NCBI RefSeq assembly: GCF_035688975.1
Contig: NZ_DASSMH010000051.1
Location: 1 to 64,000 of the forward strand
Direction: 5' to 3'
Length of the DNA: 64,000 nt
Source: CALMNV01 sp035688975
GTDB lineage: Bacteria > Actinomycetota > Actinomycetes > Actinomycetales > Dermatophilaceae
Below are positions 36,809-43,813 of the stretch, piece by piece. Every line of letters starts with the position of its first letter. Position 1 is the stretch's first letter. The position numbers and the translations under genes are program-made. The notes beneath the pieces are model-generated. The model was given only the letters and a program-made list of their open reading frames with translations. It ran no database searches and was not told the DNA's origin.

Positions 36809-36850
36809 CTGTGTGCGGTATGCCGTGCCCCGGCCCGGACGGCCGCACAC
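36809..36850. repeat. Second 42-bp repeat copy
   Basis: This copy differs from 35667-35708 at three positions, lies in the same orientation 1142 bp away, and likewise has inverted ends (GTGTGCGG / CCGCACAC). It contains GTATGCC. Confidence 0.9.
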
Positions 36851-36888
36851 GGCTGCACGTGGCGGTCGATGGGACGCGGCCCCGGTGT

Positions 36889-36894
36889 TAGGTT
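36889..36894 (+). promoter_or_regulatory. -10-like hexamer of thyA
   Basis: TAGGTT, 7 nt before GTG 36902; likely leaderless. Confidence 0.4.
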
Positions 36895-36901
36895 TCGGGG
36901 C

Positions 36902-37717
36902 GTGCGGCAGTATCTCGACCTCCTCGGCCACGTCCTCACCCACGGCGAGGAGAAGAGCGACCGGACCGGCACCGGTACGCGGAGCGTCTTCGGGCACCAG
37001 ATGCGCTTCGACCTCGCGGACGGCTTCCCGGTCGTGACGACGAAGCGGCTGCACCTGCGCTCGATCATCGGCGAGCTGTTGTGGTTCCTCCGCGGCGACA
37101 CCAACGTGCGGTGGCTGCGGGAGCGCGGCATCACGATCTGGGACGAGTGGGCCGACGAGCACGGCGAGCTGGGCCCGGTCTATGGCTACCAGTGGCGCTC
37201 CTGGCCCACGCCGGACGGGCGGCACGTCGACCAGATCGCCCGGGTCATCGAGTCCATCCGGACCAACCCCGACTCGCGACGGCACATCGTCTCGGCCTGG
37301 AACGTCGCCGACGTCGACGACATGGCCCTGCCGCCGTGCCACACGATGTTTCAGTTCTACGTCGGTGCGCCGCGAGGGGCGGGCGGTCGCCGCCGCCTGT
37401 CGTGCCAGCTCTACCAACGCTCGGCCGACGTCTTCCTCGGGGTGCCGTTCAACATCGCTTCCTACGCGCTGCTCACGCAGATGGTGGCCCAGCTGACCGA
37501 CCTGGAGCCGGGGGAGTTCGTGCACACCCTCGGTGACGCGCACCTCTACCTCAACCACCTCGAGCAGGCCCGGCTGCAGCTGACGCGGGAGCCGCATCCG
37601 CTGCCGACGATGCGGATCACGCCGGGCAAGACCGACATCGACGCCTTCGACCTCGACGACTTCGCGCTCGAGGGCTACGTGGCGCACCCGTCGATCAAGG
37701 CGCCGATCGCCGTCTGA
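36902..37717 (+). CDS. thyA: Thymidylate synthase (ThyA)
   Basis: ThyA methylates dUMP to dTMP with methylene-tetrahydrofolate, yielding dihydrofolate that the neighbouring folA recycles. The 271-residue protein has DRTGTGTRSVFG, the nucleophile Cys in LPPCHTMFQFYV, and CQLYQRSADVFLGVPFNIASY. Start GTG 36902 fits family length and the -10 spacing. The stop codon lies within a 43-bp direct repeat. Confidence 0.97.
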   Translation: MRQYLDLLGHVLTHGEEKSDRTGTGTRSVFGHQMRFDLADGFPVVTTKRLHLRSIIGELLWFLRGDTNVRWLRERGITIWDEWADEHGELGPVYGYQWRSWPTPDGRHVDQIARVIESIRTNPDSRRHIVSAWNVADVDDMALPPCHTMFQFYVGAPRGAGGRRRLSCQLYQRSADVFLGVPFNIASYALLTQMVAQLTDLEPGEFVHTLGDAHLYLNHLEQARLQLTREPHPLPTMRITPGKTDIDAFDLDDFALEGYVAHPSIKAPIAV

Positions 37718-37837
37718 GCCAAGGCGTGAGGATCGACCGAGCGCCAGCGAGCGAGGACCGGAGCGCCGCTTCGGCTCGGGCGGCAGAGCGGGTGGCCGTC
37801 TGAGCCAAGGCGTGAGGATCGACCGAGCGCCAGCGAG
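37709..37837. repeat. 43-bp direct repeat spanning the thyA stop
   Basis: A 43-bp segment (37709-37751) that includes GCCGTCTGAGCCAAGG and GGATCGACCGAGCGCC is repeated exactly at 37795-37837; start-to-start distance is 86 bp, twice the unit length. Confidence 0.9.
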
Positions 37838-37848
37838 GCAGGCCGCCG

Positions 37849-37992
37849 GGATCACCTGGCGGATCAACTGGCGGATCAACTGGCGGATGGTGTCGTCAGG
37901 GCAGCATCAGTCGCGAGTTGATCTGCCAGTTGATCTGCCGCGGCGGCCGACCGGCGAAGCGGCCGACCGGCGAAGCGGACCACCGGCGAGGC
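37849..37992. repeat. 12-bp units in inverted array plus 16-bp tandem units
   Basis: Three units like GGATCAACTGGC (37849, 37861, 37873) face two units AGTTGATCTGCC (37916, 37928), forming a possible stem of about 24 bp with G-T pairs. Next come two perfect copies of GGCCGACCGGCGAAGC (37945, 37961) and a diverged third (37977). No gene is seen in 37718-38019. Confidence 0.9.
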
Positions 37993-38019
37993 GGAGCCCT
38001 TCTCTGAGAGGCTGGACCC

Positions 38020-38490
38020 ATGACCAACGTGACGATGATCGCCGCCGTCGGCCGCAACGGGGTCATCGGCGACGGCACGTCCATGCCGTGGCACCTGCCG
38101 GAGGACCTCAGGCACTTCAAGGCCACCACGCTCGGCCATGCGCTCATCATGGGTCGCCGCACGTTCGACTCCATCGGGCAGGTGCTGCCCGGGCGGCGCA
38201 CCATCGTGATCACGCGGCAACGCGACTGGCGCCACCCCGACGTCGAGACCGCGCACTCGCTCGCCGAGGCGCTGGCGCTCGCGGGGCCGGTGGGGGAGGT
38301 GTTCGTGGCCGGCGGCGGCGCGGTCTACGCCGAGGCCATGCCGTATGCCGCCCGCCTCCTCATCACGGAGGTGGACCAGGAGCCGGCCGGGTCCGTGGTG
38401 TTTCCACCGATCGACCTCGATGCCTGGGTGGAGACGGACCGGGTGCCGCGCGAGGGCTTCACGTTCGTCACCTACGAGCGCCGCGCCTAG
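38020..38490 (+). CDS. folA: Dihydrofolate reductase
   Basis: FolA reduces dihydrofolate with NADPH, regenerating the cofactor used by ThyA. The 156-residue protein has MIAAVGRNGVIG, MPWHLPEDLRHFKATT (catalytic acidic residue in PED), IMGRRTFDSIG and VFVAGGGAVYAEAM. A GAGGCT hexamer is 6 nt before ATG 38020. It lies between thyA and dapA. Confidence 0.96.
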   Translation: MTNVTMIAAVGRNGVIGDGTSMPWHLPEDLRHFKATTLGHALIMGRRTFDSIGQVLPGRRTIVITRQRDWRHPDVETAHSLAEALALAGPVGEVFVAGGGAVYAEAMPYAARLLITEVDQEPAGSVVFPPIDLDAWVETDRVPREGFTFVTYERRA

Positions 38491-38528
38491 CGGCCGGTGG
38501 CTGCCCGGCCCGGGTGGGGAGCAGACGC

Positions 38529-38534
38529 TAACCT
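38529..38534 (+). promoter_or_regulatory. -10-like hexamer of dapA
   Basis: TAACCT, 7 nt before ATG 38542; likely leaderless. Confidence 0.4.
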
Positions 38535-38541
38535 TGCCCCC

Positions 38542-39429
38542 ATGGCAGCAACTCCCGCGCTGGGCCGCGTCCTCTCCGCGATGGTCACGCCCATGCGCGC
38601 GGACGGGTCCGTCGACCTCGAGGCCGCCCAGCGGGTCGCCACCCACCTGGTCGACAACGGCCACGACGGGCTCGTCGTCTCGGGCACCACGGGGGAGTCG
38701 CCCACGACGACCGCCGTCGAGCGCGACGCCCTCCTGCGGGCCGTCGTCCAGGCGGTCGGGGACCGGGCGGTCATCATCGCCGGGGTCGGCTCCAACGACA
38801 CGTCGCACTCCGTCGAGGCCGCCCGGCAGGCCGAGGCCGCCGGCGCGGACGCCGTCCTGGTCGTCACCCCGTACTACAACAAGCCTCCGCAGGCGGGGGT
38901 CGCCGCGCACTTCCTCGCGGTGGCCGACGCGACGGGGCTGCCGGTCATGGTCTACGACATCCCGGGCCGCTCCGGCATCGCCATCGCCAAGGAGACCTAC
39001 CTGCGCATCGCCGAGCACGAGCGCGTCGTGGCGGTCAAGGACGCCCGCGGCGACCTGTGGCTGGCCACCGAGGTCATGATGAGCACCGGCCTGCAGTGGT
39101 ACTCCGGAGACGACGGGATGAACCTCGCCCACTTCGCCAACGGCGCGGCCGGCTTCGTGGGGGTCACCTCGCAGGTCGACCCGGCGGCATACCGCGACCT
39201 GGCCGACGCGGCCGTCGCTGGACGCTGGGAGGACGCCCTGGCCACCCACCGGCGCCTCGTCCCGCTCGTCAACGCCGTCATGAACGTCACCCAGGGGGCG
39301 ATCATGGCCAAGGCCGCCCTCGCCCTCCAGGGACTGCTCGAGTCGCCGGCCGTCCGGCTGCCCCTCGTGGAGGCCGACGCGGAGCAGCTGGCGCTGCTGC
39401 GCGAGAGCCTCCCGCTCCCCATCGACTAA
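38542..39429 (+). CDS. dapA: 4-hydroxy-tetrahydrodipicolinate synthase
   Basis: DapA condenses pyruvate with aspartate semialdehyde, the entry step of lysine/diaminopimelate synthesis; dapB at 26 kb codes for the next enzyme. The 295-residue TIM-barrel protein has SGTTGESPTTT, VTPYYNKPPQ, YDIPGRSG and the Schiff-base lysine in VVAVKDARGD. It is followed after 10 bp by rnj, the conserved actinobacterial arrangement. Confidence 0.97.
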   Translation: MAATPALGRVLSAMVTPMRADGSVDLEAAQRVATHLVDNGHDGLVVSGTTGESPTTTAVERDALLRAVVQAVGDRAVIIAGVGSNDTSHSVEAARQAEAAGADAVLVVTPYYNKPPQAGVAAHFLAVADATGLPVMVYDIPGRSGIAIAKETYLRIAEHERVVAVKDARGDLWLATEVMMSTGLQWYSGDDGMNLAHFANGAAGFVGVTSQVDPAAYRDLADAAVAGRWEDALATHRRLVPLVNAVMNVTQGAIMAKAALALQGLLESPAVRLPLVEADAEQLALLRESLPLPID

Positions 39430-39439
39430 GAGGACCTCC

Positions 39440-41125
39440 GTGAGCCATCCCCACCCCGAGCTGACCGCGCCGCCCGTCCTGCCGACGGGCGGCCTGCGCG
39501 TCGTGGCCCTCGGTGGCCTCGGCGAGGTCGGGCGCAACATGACCGTCCTCGAGACCCAGGGACGCCTGCTCGTCATCGACTGCGGCGTGCTCTTCCCCGA
39601 GGACCACCACCCGGGCGTCGACCTCATCCTGCCCGACTTCTCCTACATCGAGGACCGGCTCGACGACGTCGAGGCGATCGTGCTGACCCACGGGCACGAG
39701 GACCACATCGGCGCCGTGCCCTACCTCCTCCGGCTCAAGGGCGACATCCCGCTCCTCGGCTCGCAGCTGACGCTCGCGCTCGTCGAGGCCAAGCTCAAGG
39801 AGCACCGGATCCGGCCGTTCACGATGGGGGTCAAGGAGGGCCAGCGGGAGCGGCTCGGGGTCTTCGACCTCGAGTTCGTGGCGGTCAACCACTCCATCCC
39901 CGACGCGCTCGCCGTCTTCGTGCGGACGGCGGCCGGCACGGTGCTGCACACCGGGGACTTCAAGATGGACCAGCTCCCGCTCGACGGGCGCCTCACCGAC
40001 CTGCGCGCCTTCGCCCGGCTGGGGGAGGAGGGCGTCGACCTCTTCCTCACCGACTCCACGAATGCCGACGTCCCCGGCTTCACGACGCCGGAGATCGAGA
40101 TCGCGCCGGCCATCGACCACGTGTTCCGGCACGCCGAGCGCCGCATCATCGTCGCGTGCTTCAGCAGCCACGTGCACCGCGTGCAACAGGTGCTCACCGC
40201 AGCCGCGAAGGCGGGGCGCAAGGTGGCCTTCGTCGGCCGGTCCATGATGCGCAACATGGGCATCGCGGCGGAGCTCGGCTACCTGCACGTGCCCGACGGC
40301 ATCCTCGTCGACGTCAAGCGGCTCGACTCGCTGCCCGACGACGAGGTGGTGCTCGTGGCGACCGGGTCCCAGGGGGAGCCGATGGCCGCGCTCGCCCGGA
40401 TGGCCAACCGCGACCACCGCATCGACGTGGGCCCGGGCGACACGGTGCTGCTCGCGTCGAGCCTCATCCCGGGCAACGAGAACGCCGTCTTCCGCGTCAT
40501 CAACGGGCTCATGCGGCTCGGTGCCACGGTGGTGCACCGGGGCAACGCCCGGGTCCATGTCTCCGGGCACGCCAGCGCGGGGGAGCTGCTCTACTGCTAC
40601 AACATCGTCAAGCCGCGCAACGTGCTGCCGGTCCACGGCGAGTGGCGCCACATGCACGCCAACGCGCAGCTGGCGCTGCTGAGCGGGGTGCCGGAGGACC
40701 ACGTCGTGGTGGCGGAGGACGGCGTCGTGGTCGACCTCGTCGACGGCAAGGCCGCGATCACCGGTGTCGTCGACTGCGGTTACGTCTACGTCGACGGCAG
40801 CAACGTGGGCGGCGCCGACGAGGCGCTGCTGAAGGACCGCCGCATCTTGCGCGACGAGGGCTTCATCACCTGTGTCGTCGTCATCGACGCGGCCACCGGC
40901 AAGATCGCGTCCGGCCCGCAGATCACGGCGCGCGGCTTCGCCGAGGACGAGGAGCTCTTCCAGCAGGTCATCCCGCGCGTCGAGCGCGCGGTGGAGGAGG
41001 CGGTGGCGGGCGGTGTGCGGGACGACCAGCAGCTGCAGCAGGTGGTCCGGCGCGCCGTGGGCTCGTGGGCTGGGGGCAAGATCCGGCGCCGGCCCATGAT
41101 CATCCCCGTCGTCCTGCAGGCCTGA
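39440..41125 (+). CDS. rnj: Ribonuclease J
   Basis: RNase J is a 5'-3' exo/endoribonuclease of the beta-CASP metallo-beta-lactamase group. The 561-residue protein has the zinc motif LTHGHEDHIGAVPYL, the later NHSIPDALAVF and HTGDFKMD, and the beta-CASP region ending in GHASAGEL and VHGEWRH. The GTG start is at 39440. With PNPase it forms the RNA-decay core seen in this window. Confidence 0.96.
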   Translation: MSHPHPELTAPPVLPTGGLRVVALGGLGEVGRNMTVLETQGRLLVIDCGVLFPEDHHPGVDLILPDFSYIEDRLDDVEAIVLTHGHEDHIGAVPYLLRLKGDIPLLGSQLTLALVEAKLKEHRIRPFTMGVKEGQRERLGVFDLEFVAVNHSIPDALAVFVRTAAGTVLHTGDFKMDQLPLDGRLTDLRAFARLGEEGVDLFLTDSTNADVPGFTTPEIEIAPAIDHVFRHAERRIIVACFSSHVHRVQQVLTAAAKAGRKVAFVGRSMMRNMGIAAELGYLHVPDGILVDVKRLDSLPDDEVVLVATGSQGEPMAALARMANRDHRIDVGPGDTVLLASSLIPGNENAVFRVINGLMRLGATVVHRGNARVHVSGHASAGELLYCYNIVKPRNVLPVHGEWRHMHANAQLALLSGVPEDHVVVAEDGVVVDLVDGKAAITGVVDCGYVYVDGSNVGGADEALLKDRRILRDEGFITCVVVIDAATGKIASGPQITARGFAEDEELFQQVIPRVERAVEEAVAGGVRDDQQLQQVVRRAVGSWAGGKIRRRPMIIPVVLQA

Positions 41126-41128
41126 GCC

Positions 41129-42097
41129 GTGCGGGGGCGGTGGCCCGACGTCGCCATCGCCGGGGCCCTGCTGCTGCTCGTCGGCGTGGGCGCGCTGCGC
41201 TGGCTCGACGTCACGGCATACCCCGTCGTGGTCCTGCAGACCACCGGCCCCTTCGTCGTCATCGGGCTCGTGCTGCTGCTCGTCGTCGCCGCGCTGCTGC
41301 GCCGGTGGGCCGTGCTCGTGCCGGTCGGGGTGGCCGCGCTCACCGCAGGCGTGATCGCCGTCCCGGCCTTCCTCTCCGAGGCGGACCCCACGGCGACCCG
41401 CGCATTGACGGCGATGTCGGTCAACCTTTTCAAGGGCCGCGCGGACGCCGACCAGGTCATGGACGCCGTGCGCTTCCATGCCGTCGACGTCCTCGTGCTC
41501 GTCGAGGTGACGCGGGACGCGGTCCGCCGGCTCGACGCCGCGGGCCTCGCCGACTACTTCCCGGAGCGGGTCGGCGAGCCGGCCGCCGGCGACGGCACCG
41601 GGGGCGTGATGGTGCTCAGCCGCTATCGCGTCACCGCGGTCCAGCCCGGTGCGGACCGTCCGGCGCCGGGCAGCTCGAGCGCGCAGCCGGAGGTGACGAT
41701 CGACGTGGCCGGCACGCCGGTGCGCGTCAAGGCGGTCCACCCGGAGGCACCCGGTCCGAGGACGAGCGCCCAGTGGCGCGCCGACCTGCGCGCCCTCGCC
41801 GCGTGGCGGGGGAGCCGGCCGCCGGGGGAGCGCCTCATCGTCCTCGGTGACTTCAACGCCAGCGCCGGGCATCCGGCGTTCCGCGAGGTGGCCGAGGGGC
41901 TGCAGGACGCGCAGCGGGCTGCTGGGGGCGGCTGGGTGCGCACGTGGCCCTTCGTCGGCCGCCGTATGCCGCCGTGGGTGCAGCTCGACCACGTGCTGAG
42001 CCGCGGGCTGGTCCTCACCGATGCGGGACAGGTGGCCGTGCACGGGACGGACCACGCCATCGTGTGGGGCGCCTACGCCCTCACCAGGGGCGGGTGA
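41129..42097 (+). CDS. Membrane endonuclease/exonuclease/phosphatase-family protein
   Basis: The 322-residue protein has three N-terminal membrane helices (about residues 8-25, 33-53, 58-78) and an EEP domain facing outward. Motifs are MSVNLFKGRADADQ, LVLVEVTRD (metal-binding acid), LIVLGDFNASAGHP and LDHVLSRG with the final GTDHAIV. Such proteins may hydrolyse phosphodiesters outside the cell; the substrate is unknown. GTG 41129 follows rnj by 3 bp. The 3' end overlaps the convergent PLP enzyme gene by 17 bp. Confidence 0.87.
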   Translation: MRGRWPDVAIAGALLLLVGVGALRWLDVTAYPVVVLQTTGPFVVIGLVLLLVVAALLRRWAVLVPVGVAALTAGVIAVPAFLSEADPTATRALTAMSVNLFKGRADADQVMDAVRFHAVDVLVLVEVTRDAVRRLDAAGLADYFPERVGEPAAGDGTGGVMVLSRYRVTAVQPGADRPAPGSSSAQPEVTIDVAGTPVRVKAVHPEAPGPRTSAQWRADLRALAAWRGSRPPGERLIVLGDFNASAGHPAFREVAEGLQDAQRAAGGGWVRTWPFVGRRMPPWVQLDHVLSRGLVLTDAGQVAVHGTDHAIVWGAYALTRGG

Positions 42098-43484
42098 CCG
42101 GCGCGTCGCGCGGGTCGTCGCCCTCGACGACCCAGCCCGCGGCGGTGTGCGTCCACGTGGCCCGGGGGCCCTCGGTCACGAGCTCGCGGAGCGCCTCGAC
42201 CAGCCGGTCGACCCCCTCCGCGGTCGAGGCCAGGCCGAGGCTGGCCCGCACCGCCGTGGCGGGCGACTCGCTCCAGGGGTCCTCGAGCAGCTCGTCCACG
42301 AGCAGGTGGGCGCAAAACTTGCCGTCGCGCACACCGATCCCGTGCTCGACCGACAGGATCTGGGACACGAGCGACGGGTCGAACCCGGCGACGGTGAAGG
42401 CCACCACGCCGACGCGGTCGGAGTCGTCGGAGAAGAGCGAGAGCTGCTCCACGCCGGGCACCGTCTCCAGGCCGCTGCGCAGGCGGGCGAGCAGCTGCGC
42501 CTCGTGGCGCTCGATGTCGGCCCGGTGCGCCCGGATCGTGGCGCAGGCCGCGGCGAGCGCGACGGCACCGACGACGTTGGGGCTGCCGCCCTCGTGCCGG
42601 GCCGCGCCGGTCGCCCAGACCGTGCCCCGCTCCGTCACCGCGCGGGTCGCCCCACCGCCGGCCAGGTAGGGCTGGCCGGAGTCGAGCCAGTCGGCCCGAC
42701 CGGCGAGCACCCCGGCGCCGAAGGGCGCGTACGTCTTGTGCCCGGAGAAGGCCACGTAGTCGGCGTCCCACCCGGCGAGGTCGACCGGTCGGTGCGGGGC
42801 GAGCTGCGCGGCGTCGACGGCAAGGCGGGCGCCGTGCTCGTGGGCGAGGGCCGCGAAGCGCGCCACCGGCCACACCTCGCCGGTGACGTTGGAGGCGGCG
42901 GTCACGACCGCGAGCCGGTGCCGGGCCGGGTGCTCGGCGAAGGCCTCGTCGAGCAGGTCGAGCGCGTCCTCGATGCTGCTCGGGATCGGCAGGCGCACGG
43001 TGCGGTGCGCTCCCCACGGCAGCAGGGTGGAGTGGTGCTCGGAGGCGAAGACGAAGACGACCGTGCGCCGGGGCAGGGCCCGCGAGAGCAGGTTCCACGA
43101 GTCCGTGGTCGTGCGGGTGAAGATGACCGCGTCGTCGTCCCGCGCTCCGACGAACTCGCCCACCTCGGCGCGCGCCTGCTCGTACCACGCGCTCGTCACC
43201 CGGGAGGCGTAGCCGGCGCCGCGGTGGACGGAGGAGTAGGTCTGCAGGGTGCGGTCGACCGCCGCCTGCACCGTCTCGAGCGCCGGCGTGGACGCGGCCA
43301 GGTCGAGGTTGACGTAGGTCCGGGGGCCGCTCGTGGTCGGCACGACGAGGTCGGCGCCGACGGTGCGCGGCAGCGGCGCGGTCGGCGGGACGACGTGCAG
43401 GGCCCGGCCGCGTGCGGTTCCCGCCTCGAGGGGGCGGCTGAGGGTGCGGGTGGAACGGGGGCTGGTCGCCGGGAGGACGGACAC
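42081..43484 (-). CDS. PLP-dependent aminotransferase class V / cysteine desulfurase-like enzyme
   Basis: The 467-residue protein is a fold-type I PLP enzyme: VNLDLAASTPAL at the start of the domain, SVHRGAGYASRVTS, IFTRTTTDSWNLL, VDAAQLAPHRPVDL and the PLP lysine in FSGHKTYAPFGAG. It resembles SufS/CsdA-like enzymes but has a long N-terminus. The usual active-site Cys loop is not obvious; GVRDGKFCAHLL may supply one. GTG 43484 is chosen for its AGGAG site 7 nt upstream. A SAM-IV riboswitch precedes it, so a role in sulfur amino acid or one-carbon metabolism is likely. Confidence 0.85.
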   Translation of the reverse strand: MSVLPATSPRSTRTLSRPLEAGTARGRALHVVPPTAPLPRTVGADLVVPTTSGPRTYVNLDLAASTPALETVQAAVDRTLQTYSSVHRGAGYASRVTSAWYEQARAEVGEFVGARDDDAVIFTRTTTDSWNLLSRALPRRTVVFVFASEHHSTLLPWGAHRTVRLPIPSSIEDALDLLDEAFAEHPARHRLAVVTAASNVTGEVWPVARFAALAHEHGARLAVDAAQLAPHRPVDLAGWDADYVAFSGHKTYAPFGAGVLAGRADWLDSGQPYLAGGGATRAVTERGTVWATGAARHEGGSPNVVGAVALAAACATIRAHRADIERHEAQLLARLRSGLETVPGVEQLSLFSDDSDRVGVVAFTVAGFDPSLVSQILSVEHGIGVRDGKFCAHLLVDELLEDPWSESPATAVRASLGLASTAEGVDRLVEALRELVTEGPRATWTHTAAGWVVEGDDPRDAPVTRPW

Positions 43485-43556
43485 GGGGTGCTCCTGGGTC
43501 GGGGGACCCACGGGGCGCAGGTCCGCGCTTGCCGACCTCGGGACGAGGGTCGGCCG

Positions 43557-43634
43557 GGTCGTCACCCGGAGCACCCCACCGCGGAGGAGGGTTGCTGACC
43601 AGCGAGCCGGGGCTTGTCACTGGCACTCATGACC
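43557..43634 (-). ncRNA. SAM riboswitch (SAM-IV type)
   Basis: Read on the minus strand, the segment begins GGTCATGAGTGCCAG, continues with AAGCCCCGGCTCGCTGGTC, then CAACCCTCC, CGCGGTGGGGTGC and CCGGGTGA, and closes with GACC pairing to the first GGTC. This is the core of the actinobacterial SAM-IV class. Between it and the start codon lie two hairpins (GCCGACC/GGTCGGC and GGGTC/GACCC), the second directly before the AGGAG ribosome-binding site, so SAM probably blocks translation or transcription of the PLP enzyme. Confidence 0.9.
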
Positions 43635-43801
43635 TGCACGTAGGTTACGGAGACCGCCGGTGCCCTGTCCAGCCGGCAGGGCGCGCGTGTCGCCATCCGG
43701 ACGCGTCGGCCGTATGCCCCAGTGTCCCCGGCGCCGGCGCCGGCGCCGGCGTGTGGCTGGCGTTGCCAGTGTGGCTGCTGGGCTATGTCGTCGCGGTGGC
43801 G

Positions 43802-43807
43802 TACCGT
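43802..43807 (+). promoter_or_regulatory. -10-like hexamer of ftsK
   Basis: TACCGT, 6 nt before ATG 43814; likely leaderless. Confidence 0.4.
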
Positions 43808-43813
43808 GCCGGC

